In this document: one piece after another, positions 44,225 to 55,000 of the stretch
How positions within the stretch are numbered: position 1 is the stretch's first letter
Layout: each line of letters starts with the position of its first letter
From: CAWCUK01 sp963798775
GTDB taxonomy: Bacteria; Bacteroidota; Ignavibacteria; Ignavibacteriales; Ignavibacteriaceae
Reading direction: 5' to 3'
Assembly: GCA_963798775.1 (NCBI GenBank)
Contig: CAWCUK010000001.1
Location: 248,001 to 312,000, forward strand
DNA: 64,000 bases
Translations under genes and position numbers: made by a program
Notes under the pieces: model-generated
What the model was told of the DNA's origin: nothing
Seen by the model: only the letters and a program-made list of their open reading frames with translations
Databases searched by the model: none

Positions 44225-45175
44225 TTAAACTGCCGTTATTGCCTTTCTGCCGGAAAGTACGGCGACAACATTTTTAGCGGCCAATAAAGCCATATTATTT
44301 CTTGTATCTTCGGTAGCGCTGCCTATATGAGGTAAAAGAACAACATTTTTTAATTTTAGTAAAGTCGGGTTAATCGTAGGTTCGTTTTCATAAACATCTA
44401 AACCGGCGGCTAAAATTTTTTTTTGTTTCAGCATTTCAGCAAGAATTTTTTCGTTAACGATTTCACCTCGCGCGGTATTTATTAATATTGCCGATGGTTT
44501 TAATAAATTCAATTTCTCTTTATTAAGTAAATGAAAAGTTTTTTCGGTTAACGGAAGATGAAGTGAAACAAAATCAGATTTTTTAAGGAGCGAATTTAAA
44601 CTTACTTTTTTGGCGCCGGTTTTCTCTTGAAGATATTCATTTTTAGAATTAGAATAATATATTATTTTTGCACCGAATGCCGATGCGCGAATTGCCGTAG
44701 CCGTACCTATTCTTCCCGCACCTACTATTCCGAAATACTTATTCTTTAATTCAACACCCAAAAGAAGTTTAGGTTTCCAGCCGGTGAATTTATTATTGCG
44801 GATAATATTATCGCCTGTTAAAATACTTCTTGCACAAGTTAAAGCTAAAGCCATCGCAAGATCCGCTGTAGAATCGGTTAAAACATCAGGAGTATTTGTA
44901 ACAACTATTCCTTTAGCTTTAGCATATTCAACATCTATATTATTATAACCGACAGCGTAATTTGCGATAACTTTACATTTATCCATTGCATCTATTACTT
45001 CTTTATTTATTTTATCGGTTAATAATGAAATAACAGCATCCGCATCTTTAATATTTTTTATTAATGTACTTTCAGAAATCTGTGAATCTTTTTTATAAAC
45101 ATTAACTTCATAATTTTTCTTCTTCAGTAGATTAATAGCCGCATCCGGAATTTCTCTTGTAATAAAAATTTTCAT
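44225..45175 (-). CDS. D-2-hydroxyacid dehydrogenase (glycerate/glyoxylate reductase type)
   Basis: A 316-residue NAD(P)-dependent dehydrogenase that reduces 2-oxo acids such as glyoxylate or hydroxypyruvate. The NAD site GIVGAGRIGTATAIR and the catalytic triad region are present: Arg in NTARGEIVNE, Glu in DVYENEPT and His in LLPHIGSAT. Sequence and length fit the glyoxylate/hydroxypyruvate reductase B or D-glycerate dehydrogenase subgroup. Exact substrate is inferred from family. Confidence 0.9.
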   Translation of the reverse strand: MKIFITREIPDAAINLLKKKNYEVNVYKKDSQISESTLIKNIKDADAVISLLTDKINKEVIDAMDKCKVIANYAVGYNNIDVEYAKAKGIVVTNTPDVLTDSTADLAMALALTCARSILTGDNIIRNNKFTGWKPKLLLGVELKNKYFGIVGAGRIGTATAIRASAFGAKIIYYSNSKNEYLQEKTGAKKVSLNSLLKKSDFVSLHLPLTEKTFHLLNKEKLNLLKPSAILINTARGEIVNEKILAEMLKQKKILAAGLDVYENEPTINPTLLKLKNVVLLPHIGSATEDTRNNMALLAAKNVVAVLSGRKAITAV

Positions 45176-45222
45176 TATAACTTATAAAATGTTTTTGGAA
45201 AAATAAGAAGATAAAATTTATT

Positions 45223-46854
45223 CTAACCGAATAAAAGTCGTACAATAAATACCGCACCTAAAATTCCTGCTATATCGGCCAATAGTCCGGCCGGAAGAGC
45301 ATGTCTTGTATTTTTTATATTTACAGCGCCGAAATAAACCGCAAGCACATAAAAAGTAGTTTCGGTACTACCATAAAAAGTTGAAACCATAATTCCGATA
45401 AATGAGTCAGGGCCGTGAGTAGAAATTATTTCAGCCATAATACCAAGCGAACCGCTTCCGGAGAGAGGCCTCATAAGAGCCATGGGAAGTGCTTCGGCAG
45501 GCATACCTATAAAATCAGTAACAGGTTTAAGAATATAAATTAACAAATCCATTGCCCCGCCTGCTCTAAAAATACCGATTGCAACAAGCATCGCAACAAG
45601 ATAGGGAATAATTCTTATAGCGATATTAAAGCCTTCTTTGGCTCCTTCAACAAATTCCGTATACACGTTTACTTTTTTAATAGCGCCGAAGCCTATAAAA
45701 AATAAGATTAAAAACGGAATAGCAACCGTAGAAATAATTTGAATAATACCTTTAAAAAGATCGGGATTTAAGAAACTAAAAGTTGAACCTAAAACACTTC
45801 CCAATCCGGTAAAAATAATTAGAGCCGCAGCCGCTACAAGTAAAAGAAAAACTATAAACGCTTTAATATTTTCTTTTATCCAATGAGCAAAATCTCCTTT
45901 CTGAATGGGAAACTTTTCCATTATTTTGGTAGCCGTTAAACCAACAACGGTTGCGCAAAAAGCGCCGAAAAGAGAAGTTCCTATAATTATAGCAGGATCG
46001 GAACTGCCCGCAGCGGCTCTGATAGCAATAGCAGTGGCAGGAATAAGAGTCATGCCGGCAGTATTTATAACAAGAAATGTAATCATTGCATTTGTTGCTG
46101 TTCCTTTTTTCGGGTTCAGTTTATCTAATTCTTCCATAGCTTTAAGCCCGAACGGCGTAGCCGCGTTTCCGAGTCCGAGCATATTTGCGGAAATATTCAT
46201 AATCATAGAACCCATCGCCGGATGATCTGACGGAATATTGGGAAATAATCTTTTAGTAATCGGTTTCAAAGCTCTTGCTATAATAGCTATTAACCCCGCT
46301 TCTTCAGCTACCTTCATTACACCAAGCCAAAGAGCCATTATTCCGATTAAGCCTAACGCAATATTAACAGCCGTACCGGCATAATCTAAAGCCATATTGG
46401 TAACTTCTTTCATTTTTAAAAAAGAAACTTCCTCAAAAACAATATTGGCGGCAGCAAGGCTGTCATTAGAAAAATTTAATGAACGAACAGTTCCTGTTAA
46501 ATCATTATCTTCGCCGGAAACACTTGCCATTTCTTTCCATATTTCGGGGCTATTATCGTTGGTGTTTAAGAAAAGGCTGGTTTTTTTAGTTTGGGGATTT
46601 ACAGAAATTTTAGCGGGAATTACAAGATTTTTCTGAATATTTTCATTATAAAAATTATTAAAATCTTTTGAGTTGATTGTAAGGTTAACATTATAACTTT
46701 TACTTTGTTGTTTTTCAAAATGATCTTTAAAAACTATATGAACCGGAAGAGGCTGATTATTTCTATATTTATTCTGGCTCTGATCAACTATATCAGTAGT
46801 TAACGCCGCACCAATGCCTAAAACTATAAGTGCAAGCCATACGTAATTTAGCAT
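45223..46854 (-). CDS. SpmA-SpmB fusion (nucleoside-recognition/Gate domain) membrane protein
   Basis: A 543-residue polytopic membrane protein. The N-terminal half resembles spore maturation protein A (LNYVWLALIVLGIGAALTTD, MNISANMLGLGNAATPFGLKAME, NTAGMTLIPATAIAIRAAAGS) and the C-terminal half spore maturation protein B (YTEFVEGAKEGFNIAIRIIPYLVAML, RPLSGSGSLGIMAEI, STFYGSTETTFYVLAVYFG). Both halves contain Gate domains. About 80 hydrophilic residues (25-110) are inserted after the first helix. In Firmicutes spmA and spmB are separate genes used in spore core dehydration. Here the role must be different, since no other sporulation gene is present. GGAGC precedes the ATG. Confidence 0.88.
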   Translation of the reverse strand: MLNYVWLALIVLGIGAALTTDIVDQSQNKYRNNQPLPVHIVFKDHFEKQQSKSYNVNLTINSKDFNNFYNENIQKNLVIPAKISVNPQTKKTSLFLNTNDNSPEIWKEMASVSGEDNDLTGTVRSLNFSNDSLAAANIVFEEVSFLKMKEVTNMALDYAGTAVNIALGLIGIMALWLGVMKVAEEAGLIAIIARALKPITKRLFPNIPSDHPAMGSMIMNISANMLGLGNAATPFGLKAMEELDKLNPKKGTATNAMITFLVINTAGMTLIPATAIAIRAAAGSSDPAIIIGTSLFGAFCATVVGLTATKIMEKFPIQKGDFAHWIKENIKAFIVFLLLVAAAALIIFTGLGSVLGSTFSFLNPDLFKGIIQIISTVAIPFLILFFIGFGAIKKVNVYTEFVEGAKEGFNIAIRIIPYLVAMLVAIGIFRAGGAMDLLIYILKPVTDFIGMPAEALPMALMRPLSGSGSLGIMAEIISTHGPDSFIGIMVSTFYGSTETTFYVLAVYFGAVNIKNTRHALPAGLLADIAGILGAVFIVRLLFG

Positions 46855-46867
46855 TAAGCTGCTCCGT

Positions 46868-47896
46868 TTATTTTTTGAGAACTAAAATTTCTTGATGAAA
46901 CGGCAACGCATGATTACCGTTTTTATTCGCGGCAATAATTCTAATTTCGTGGCTCCCCTCTTGTACATCGGGCACATCAACAGATAAAATATTATTTTGT
47001 TTATTAAATCCGCAATCCTGAACGAAAATAGAATCAAATTGAACTTTAACCGAAGCCGGATCAATTTCGATTGAATCACTTAATAAAAACGAGAAGTTAA
47101 GATCACCTGAAGGTAAAGGTTTTTCGGGATTTAGATAAGTTATTTTTGGAAGTCCCGCAGCAAAATAACGGCAAAGGCCTCTAAAAATTCCCCATGCTTC
47201 TATTTTATTATACTCTTCATCGGTTAATCTTTCTCCTTCAAAATGAGAAGTATTAAAACCGCATTCAACTAAAATTGCCGGAATTTTGGTAACACGAAGT
47301 ACAGAAAATCCTGCGCCCGGATAAATCCAATAATCAGAATATGTTCCGTCAAATGAATTTAATCCGCCGGAATTTCTCATGGCGTAAGCCATATCTCTCT
47401 GAACATATTTTGCCATATCATGTTCCATTGGTTCATATTCATAATCGCCGGGTTTTGCATGATAATAGGTTGAAGTATAATTGGTATAAATATCACCGTC
47501 TTTACCGGGAGCGTTATGATGAACGCTTATAAAAAAATCGGCTCCGCTTCTATCGGCCATATAAGATCTTTCTTTAAGATCCACAGTTTCATCTTTATCG
47601 CGTGACATAATCACATCAGCGCCGGCTTCTTCTAAATAATTTTTTAACGCGAGCGCAACCCGCAAATTGATATCCGCTTCAACAACTTTGTTTTCAAATC
47701 CTGTATTACGTCTATCTTCACCGCCGTGGCCGGGATCGAGGAAAAATTTTTTATCGCTTACAAATTTAGAATATTTATTTAGAAAGGCTTGTTTATTTTG
47801 ATCTGTTTTTAGATCAGTAGGAATTTCGTAATATCGGGAAGAAGAGCAGCCGGCAAAAAAGATTCCGGCTGCTAAAAGCATCATAAATATTTTCAA
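46868..47896 (-). CDS. N-acetylmuramoyl-L-alanine amidase lipoprotein
   Basis: A 342-residue lipoprotein (lipobox FAGC, Cys17). Residues about 50-245 form an Amidase_3 domain that cuts the bond between muramic acid and the stem peptide. Zinc ligands and catalytic Glu are visible in LDPGHGGED, VEADINLRVAL, FISVHHNA and ILVECGFNTS. A beta-sandwich-like tail (about 255-342) may bind substrate. The start is TTG, with AGGAGG six bases upstream and no ATG with comparable support. It is co-transcribed with the SpmAB gene 13 bp downstream. Confidence 0.92.
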   Translation of the reverse strand: MKIFMMLLAAGIFFAGCSSSRYYEIPTDLKTDQNKQAFLNKYSKFVSDKKFFLDPGHGGEDRRNTGFENKVVEADINLRVALALKNYLEEAGADVIMSRDKDETVDLKERSYMADRSGADFFISVHHNAPGKDGDIYTNYTSTYYHAKPGDYEYEPMEHDMAKYVQRDMAYAMRNSGGLNSFDGTYSDYWIYPGAGFSVLRVTKIPAILVECGFNTSHFEGERLTDEEYNKIEAWGIFRGLCRYFAAGLPKITYLNPEKPLPSGDLNFSFLLSDSIEIDPASVKVQFDSIFVQDCGFNKQNNILSVDVPDVQEGSHEIRIIAANKNGNHALPFHQEILVLKK

Positions 47897-47898
47897 GA

Positions 47899-48366
47899 TT
47901 ATCCTCCTATTTCTTCAACCGCTTGAATTTCTTCGGTATCAATCATTACTACTTTACCGAGTGAGGCATAATCATCATCATTTTCTATTTTATTCTGTGA
48001 ATATTTCTTTATATAATTTAAACGTAAATCATCAATATTTTTCGGATCTTCAATTTTTTTTATTATACCACTGATTGAAATTGAAATGAAATGGTAAGTC
48101 GGTGTGAATTCAATTTTAGAATTTTTCTTAATTTTTTCATTTTTAATTATAGAAAATTTCGCAGTACCTTCGAAATTTATATTTTCGTACAGTTCGTCAT
48201 CATCCTCAAAAAATATATAGAGATTTTTATCTAAATAAATAAAAGTTTTAGCAGCTTGACGCACCGTTTCATCTTCTCCCCCAATTCCTAAAACTCCGGA
48301 ATATTGAGCACTTAATTCTTTTTCTATCAAATCAATATCTCTAATTTGTGTTACAACTTTGCGCAT
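47899..48366 (-). CDS. FMN-binding split-barrel-like protein
   Basis: A 155-residue cytoplasmic protein whose outline fits the pyridoxamine-5'-phosphate-oxidase-like split barrel: IEKELSAQYSGVLGIGG, FIYLDKNLYIFF, ENINFEGTAKFSII and a final VVMIDTEEIQAVE strand. Such proteins bind FMN or F420, but the fold is called from pattern alone. The stop is two bases from the amidase start, so the genes are co-transcribed. No substrate is suggested. Confidence 0.55.
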   Translation of the reverse strand: MRKVVTQIRDIDLIEKELSAQYSGVLGIGGEDETVRQAAKTFIYLDKNLYIFFEDDDELYENINFEGTAKFSIIKNEKIKKNSKIEFTPTYHFISISISGIIKKIEDPKNIDDLRLNYIKKYSQNKIENDDDYASLGKVVMIDTEEIQAVEEIGG

Positions 48367-48444
48367 AAACTAAATCTTTCCAGTATTTTTTCAATTAAAT
48401 TACTAACTAAAATTTATAGACTAACAAATATAAAACTTAGTTGA

Positions 48445-51400
48445 TTAACTTTTAATACATTTAGAAAAATTAATTGCAAACAAACATTTGCCGCAATGAT
48501 TAAGATTTTTATTAAAATTTCCTTTTCTTACAGAATTAACCATAATATCTAATTTTTGCTGTAAAGGAATAAAATCTTTTTTTATTAAATTTTGTTTGAC
48601 AACTTTTTCCGGATGTTTTATAAATATTAATCTAATCTCAAATTCTTCAATATTCTTAAATAATTTGCTAACAATATATGCATAAAATTTTAACTGAATT
48701 AGATAGCTTTGTGATCTATCCGGTATATCTTCTTCTGCAATATCATCGGTTTTATAATCCGCAATAATTATTTTATTATCGTCTCGTATAAGTTTATCTA
48801 TAATTCCGTATAAATAAAAATCTTTCTCTTTCAGATAAACTTCAAATTCATTTTTATACGATTTATAGCTCTTTAATTTTTTATATTCTTCGGAGCTAAA
48901 AAATATTTTAAGGAGCGATAACATAGATTCTTCTAACGAAGCGGCAAATTCCGAATTATATGTCAAAAATCCAAGTTCGTCTTTAATGGCTTTAGGCACA
49001 TATTTTTCAGCTTCTTCAAATGTAATTTCATCTTGCAAAACTTTATGAATAATTCTGCCTTTTACTTCCGCATGATTTTTTATTTCTGATTCTTCGCCTA
49101 ATGCTTCGGCGGTTATTAAATTTTCTTTTTCATTAAATTCAAACGCAGCTTGGTTTGAATTTTTTTTTGAAGTTATAAACCACTTTCTATATTGATTCTG
49201 AAGCGGCGAAAATCCAAACTCGTAAGTTAATTGATATTTTAACGGGCATTGTTCAAATACAGCCACTTTTGTAGCCGAAATAATTTCGCCGGAAGGTTCG
49301 TCTGAAATTGTTTCAATTTTAATTACTTTTTTACCTTCAATTGATTCTTCCGGTAAAAAATTTTTAATATCAACTTCTTCAATCTCATTTACTATGGGAA
49401 TATTCAGTTCAATCTCTTTTTCATCAGTCGAATAATTTTCCTCATGTTTAATCAAACATTTTAATAATTTTTTATTGCTGTAAATTTTTTCGTTCAGATC
49501 AATATCTAATCCGCTAAGAAGCATTCCCATAAAAGAATCTCTACGATATTTTTCTTCTCGCCGCGCAGAAATAAACAAATAATTTTTCGCGCGGGTTATT
49601 CCAACATAAAATAATCTTTTCAGTTCGGCCAGGTTTTTCTTTTCGGTAATTATATCGCTAATGCCTATTACCGGAGCTTTAGCGTACTCTTCAAAAAAAT
49701 TATTATTTAGAGGAAGCTTTGTTAATATTCCAAAATTTTTATCTATAACAATTGTCTTTGCTTTTGCCGAATTATTTTGAGAATACTCATGACAGCTGAA
49801 AAGAAAAATCGCAGGAAACTCCAGCCCTTTTGACTGATGAATTGTCATTATTTTTACCGCGTCGGATTCATCGGCTACCGCAGCCTGAGCTTCGTCTTCC
49901 GATTCATTAATTGAATCATTAAGAAAATTAACAAAATCGAATAGTGTATTAAATCCTTGCGCGCTGAAATTAATTGTTAAATTAATCAGCTTTTCAATAT
50001 TAGCATGTTCCTGCTCAGAATTTGATTTTGAGGCAAGCACACTTAAATATTCGGTTTCACTAAAAATTTTTCGCAGCAAAACAGCTAGATTAGTACTATT
50101 AGCAAGTTTAAGATTTTCGGTAAGAATATTATAAATACGTTTTATTTTTTCATTCTCTTGCGCATAATCTTTTAATTTAGAATAAAAATTTATTCCGCTA
50201 ATTAATGAAATTTCAAATATGGCAGAATCAGAAATGTTAAAAAACGGCGAACGCAAAATACCGATAAGAGCGGTATCATTTTCTTTATCGAGTAGAAATG
50301 AAAAATAATTATAAACATCGTAAACTGTCTGACGCTGGTAAAAACCCTTTCCTCCTAAAATTGAAAACGGAATATTTTGTTCTACAAATATTTTTTCCAG
50401 TTTACTGAATGATTTTCGTTTTCTACAAAGTACGGCAATGTCTTTCCAATCCAACTTTTCTTCAACAATCAGCTTCTTTATTTTCTTCGCTAATAAAGCG
50501 GCTTCCTCATAATCGTCTTCAGATTCTTTTTTATCTGGGGAAAGAAGTATTTCAATTTTACCGGAATTTTCTTCCCATTTAGCGCATACAAGATCTGAAT
50601 GCTCTACTTCATTAAAAATATCTATTGGATTTTTGAAAAGATTTCTGAAAACAGTATTTGTGAATAGGCATAATTCGGGAGCCATTCTAAAACTATCAGG
50701 TAAACTTAAAAGATATTCTTTTCCGGCGGATTTTTCTATTTCAGTTTTTGTTCTGTTAAATACTTCAAGATCAGCATCGCGGAACATATATATACTTTGT
50801 TTTTCATCGCCGACTACAAAAAGATTTCCAAGTTTTAAATGATCTAAAATAGGAAGAAATATCTGATATTGAATTTCATTCGTATCCTGGTATTCGTCTA
50901 TCATTAAATATTTAAATTTATCGGATAGTTTATTACGCACTTCCGCGTCATTTAAAATTGTTTGGGTAAATAAAAGAATATCCTCAAAATCTAAATATCC
51001 GTTTTCTTTTTTTACACTGTTGTAACTTTCCAATGTTTTATGAAAAAAGTAAAGTAAGTTTTTTCCGAATTTCGCGAGTTCGTATTCAGTTAATTCGTGG
51101 TTTTCGTTCAGTTCAATTTTTTGCAGATCTTTAATAATTGATTCAACTTGAACTACTTCCTCTTCAAAACCATTCCTCAGTTGACTGCTGAAGTAACCCT
51201 TTTTAGAAATCTCGCCTTTACTAGTGCATGCATCTGAAATTAATTGAGCTAGATGTGTTAGGAATTCATCAGGCGTTTGCGCGTTATTTAATTTACCCAA
51301 AGTTAAACTTACTTTTAACGCGGTTTCATTTAAGGGATTCGAGGCAAGCACTTCATGATTTATTGTATAAAATGATGCAAGAAATTCATCTTTACGCTGA

Positions 51401-52044
51401 TTGATAAGAATAGACGCATATTCTAAAAAAAGATTATGAAAATTATTTGCGATTTCTTCTTCTGAACATTTATAAATACTTTCAGCAATTAAAAGAACAT
51501 TTTTACGATTTTTAATTAATGAAATTAATTCACGGGCAAAAAATCTTTTTGAGGCGAAAATTCTGATAAGATATTTTATCTTTTCTTCTTCCGCGGAATC
51601 ATCAAATGCTTTTTTAATTTGTTCTTCAACGGCAAGTTCAATAAGCTCATCCGAAAGGAGTGAATCAATCGGTGTAAAATTAGCATCCAGTTTCGCTTCA
51701 ACGGGAAATTCTCTTAGTATATTTATACAAAATGAATGAATGGTAGAAATATTTGCCGAAACCAGCTGCCGCCTTAAATTTTCTAACTTTTTAACTTCAT
51801 CTGATTCTTTGGCTAGGTTTAGACTTTCATCAATTTGATCGGCAATTTTTTTATATAATTCACTTGCGGCTTTATCGGTAAAAGTTATTGCGGCAATATT
51901 TTTTAAAGAAACATTTTCCTTAAGCGCAATTTCTAAATAACGACGGGAAAGGACGAAGGTTTTTCCCGAACCCGCGTTGGCAGTAAGGGAAATATGATTT
52001 TTATAATTTAAAGCCGCTGTTTGATTTTTTGTTAATGAAGTCAA
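48445..52044 (-). CDS. AddA/RecB-like UvrD helicase with PD-(D/E)XK nuclease
   Basis: A 1,199-residue DNA helicase-nuclease. N-terminal superfamily I helicase motifs are complete: Walker A TANAGSGKT (22-29), AAITFTDKAASEL, DEYQDTNEIQ (about 382), VVGDEKQSIYMFRDAD, TIHQSKGLEFPAIFL and FYVGITRAKNYL. The C-terminal nuclease has GIIDKLIRDDNKIIIADYKTD (about 1090). A cysteine at about 932 (FEQCP) and three at the very end (CGKC-x8-C) could form an Fe-S staple as in AddB and AdnB. The start is TTG with weak GGAAAG; no ATG lies near. No addB-like gene is adjacent. Role: double-strand-break repair. Confidence 0.9.
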   Translation of the reverse strand: MTSLTKNQTAALNYKNHISLTANAGSGKTFVLSRRYLEIALKENVSLKNIAAITFTDKAASELYKKIADQIDESLNLAKESDEVKKLENLRRQLVSANISTIHSFCINILREFPVEAKLDANFTPIDSLLSDELIELAVEEQIKKAFDDSAEEEKIKYLIRIFASKRFFARELISLIKNRKNVLLIAESIYKCSEEEIANNFHNLFLEYASILINQRKDEFLASFYTINHEVLASNPLNETALKVSLTLGKLNNAQTPDEFLTHLAQLISDACTSKGEISKKGYFSSQLRNGFEEEVVQVESIIKDLQKIELNENHELTEYELAKFGKNLLYFFHKTLESYNSVKKENGYLDFEDILLFTQTILNDAEVRNKLSDKFKYLMIDEYQDTNEIQYQIFLPILDHLKLGNLFVVGDEKQSIYMFRDADLEVFNRTKTEIEKSAGKEYLLSLPDSFRMAPELCLFTNTVFRNLFKNPIDIFNEVEHSDLVCAKWEENSGKIEILLSPDKKESEDDYEEAALLAKKIKKLIVEEKLDWKDIAVLCRKRKSFSKLEKIFVEQNIPFSILGGKGFYQRQTVYDVYNYFSFLLDKENDTALIGILRSPFFNISDSAIFEISLISGINFYSKLKDYAQENEKIKRIYNILTENLKLANSTNLAVLLRKIFSETEYLSVLASKSNSEQEHANIEKLINLTINFSAQGFNTLFDFVNFLNDSINESEDEAQAAVADESDAVKIMTIHQSKGLEFPAIFLFSCHEYSQNNSAKAKTIVIDKNFGILTKLPLNNNFFEEYAKAPVIGISDIITEKKNLAELKRLFYVGITRAKNYLFISARREEKYRRDSFMGMLLSGLDIDLNEKIYSNKKLLKCLIKHEENYSTDEKEIELNIPIVNEIEEVDIKNFLPEESIEGKKVIKIETISDEPSGEIISATKVAVFEQCPLKYQLTYEFGFSPLQNQYRKWFITSKKNSNQAAFEFNEKENLITAEALGEESEIKNHAEVKGRIIHKVLQDEITFEEAEKYVPKAIKDELGFLTYNSEFAASLEESMLSLLKIFFSSEEYKKLKSYKSYKNEFEVYLKEKDFYLYGIIDKLIRDDNKIIIADYKTDDIAEEDIPDRSQSYLIQLKFYAYIVSKLFKNIEEFEIRLIFIKHPEKVVKQNLIKKDFIPLQQKLDIMVNSVRKGNFNKNLNHCGKCLFAINFSKCIKS

Positions 52045-52056
52045 TACACTTTCCGG

Positions 52057-55000
52057 TTAAGCTTTTTGGGGAATTTCAATTTTAAATAAAGTGCCGTTCG
52101 CGGAAGATTCCACTAAAAACATTTTTCCATTTATACCTTCAATAAATCGTTTTGCCAGCTTTAATCCAAGTCCCATTCCTTTCTCTTTTGTGGTAAAATT
52201 TGAGTCGAAGATTCTATCAATAAATTTTTCGGGAATCCCGTTCCCGTTATCTTGTATTAGAATCCCAATTTTTCCGTTTTCTTCGGTAATATTTAATGAA
52301 ACAAAAGTCGCATTTGCTTGAATAGCGTTTCTAATTAAATTAATTAAAACTCTTCTTAACTGCGATTCATCAGCTTCAACAAAGGCAGAATTTATTGAGG
52401 GAATAACATTAATTTTAATATTCTCATCTACAAAAAGATTCGCGGTATCGTTTACAACATTAACAACTTCAACTTCTTCAAGTTTGAAATTAGGCATTCT
52501 GGCAAAACGTGAAAATTCGGAAGCGATTAAACTTAAATTTTCAATCTGGTTCAATATTGTTGTAGAAACTTTTTCAAAAATTATATCAAAGTTTTTACTT
52601 TTATCTTTATAAGAGGCAACTAACTGCTGCACCGCAAGTTTCATGGGTGTAAGCGGATTTTTAATTTCATGCGCAACTTGTTTTGCCATTTCCTTCCACG
52701 CGTTTTCTCTTTCAAGTTCAGCAAGTTCAGCCTGATTTTTCCTAAGCTCTCTCGTCATCAAATTAAACCGGTCAAGCAAATCGCGTAGTTCGCCTCTTTC
52801 TTTATGAAATAATTCAACATCAAGATCACCATGAGCAACAGCTTCAGTAGCTTTGGTTAAACGATGAATCGGACTTGAAATTTTATTGGCAAGTAATGTG
52901 CTTAAAATAATAATTATTATTGCCGCAAAGGAATAAACACCAAAAAGAAACACATCAACATCCATTGTAGAATAAGTTAACCTTACTTTATTAAAAGCAT
53001 CATTCACCCCTATAATTATACTTTTATCATTTATAATAACTCTTTTATAAAATGAATCATAAACAAAATCCTCAATTTGTTCTTTGGTTAAATATTCGCG
53101 GTAACTAAGGTAATTCATGCTATAATAAACTTCCGAATTTAACCTCTGCTGAAACAATTTAGCATCATAAAATTGAGAACGGGAAGTATAAATTAGTCCT
53201 GTATTTTCATATACAGAAAATGAAATATCAAGTTCGCGCCCCGCATTTTCAAAAGCTTCAACAACATTTTTGTTTTTATCTTTCTGCAGCTGAGTTTGAA
53301 CATGATTAACAATATATTCAGATCTTTCATTCAGCTCATTAAAAATTGCCGCGCTGCTTCTCTGCTCAACAATTTGACGGTTGTAAATTGCAAGAATAAT
53401 TACCGGCAAAATTGAGATAATAAGAAACGCGATTAAGAGCTGAGTTCTAAAACTGTACTTGAAAGTTTTTAGATTGAATGAAAAGAGGAACAGAAAAAGA
53501 ATTATTATAAAGACACTGTGAATAATAAATATTTTGAAAAAATTAAAAAGGTTCCATGAGAATTGTTTTTCCCTTAAAGAAACACTGGTTATTTTATTTT
53601 GATTATTAGTTTCACTTTTTAAAAGATAAGTTAAATAGTTTACTCCGTTTAAGGAAATTGTAATCCAGGCTTCATTATTATCATCAAATTTAGCATTTAA
53701 TATAGGTTTAACTTGATCACGCGAAGGATAAATATTACCATAAACATTAGTAAGTTTTGAATCATCAAATTCAAATATTTTAAGCTGTCTTGTATTTATG
53801 ATGGAATTTATAATATTTTTTTTTGATTCAAGAAAATTAGGAATATTATTTCCGCCGAGAGTTTGAAGGTCAAAACTTATTGACGCGGTTACATAACCTA
53901 AAATATTTTCCCTTTCCTCAATCGGCATTATACCTTTAAAAAATCTCTTACCTGAATTTTCAGATGAATCAATTTCAAAGACTTTAAATTGTTCACCTTC
54001 AAAATCTCGAACATTAAGTGACGTATCCAGGTTTTCACCAATTCCGACAGTAAAACGCCCCAATAATTTCCTATTCTTATCATAAATATTAATCGAAGAA
54101 TTTATAGATTCCTTTTGAAGCGCGCTATGACTCCATATTATAAAAGCCACAGCGTCATAATTTGTTCCGTAACGAGTAAACGCATTTATAACATCATCCG
54201 ATTTTTTCGCGTTCTGCAGAGTTTCATTAATTAAAAATTTAAGTAGATTATCGTTAGGACGGTTTATTTCAAGCGCCGTGGTTTTTAATGATTCTTTTTC
54301 TAACTGCGAGTTGAAGTGATTCATCAAACTTACTGTAATTACCGAAGCGATAAGAGTGGCGTAAATATAATTATATACAATGTTTCCTTTACTTCTGCAG
54401 ATTTGAAAACAGAGAAGGAATATCAACATAATAAAAATAAAACTAAAAACCGGTGTTATTAGCGGAAGATGCTGTTTCGTAATAAAAAAATATCCGCTGA
54501 GTTCAAAAACTAAAAACAGTGCTGTAAAAAAAATATTAAAATTTCTGGCGTTTTTTTGGGGATAGAAACTAATAATAAGAAGTACAAAAACAGATAGTAA
54601 AAGAATAATTGCAAGACCAAGCATCAGCACGTTTAAGTTCATCATCATTGCCGGAAAATCGGGAATAATTTTCGGTTCTTTAAAGTAGCGTAAAGTTGAA
54701 TCAAAGATCACACTTTTTATTGACGCGTTTAATCCGCGCATAGTTAGAAGAAAAGCCGCTGCCAGTGGTAAAATTAACGCTATAGAAACAAAATAGTTCT
54801 TCTTTAATTTTAATCTTCGGCTTTTCATAAAATCTAAGACATAACGAAATGCCATTATACTGATGATTAATGTAGCGATAATAGTAAGAAAAAATTCTAT
54901 GGGAGATTTTACCAAACCGCCGGCGAACGCAGAAGAAAAATACGCGGGATTAACTAGCGGGCCGGTTAAAATATTTGAAGGAAATCCTACCGAATAAATT

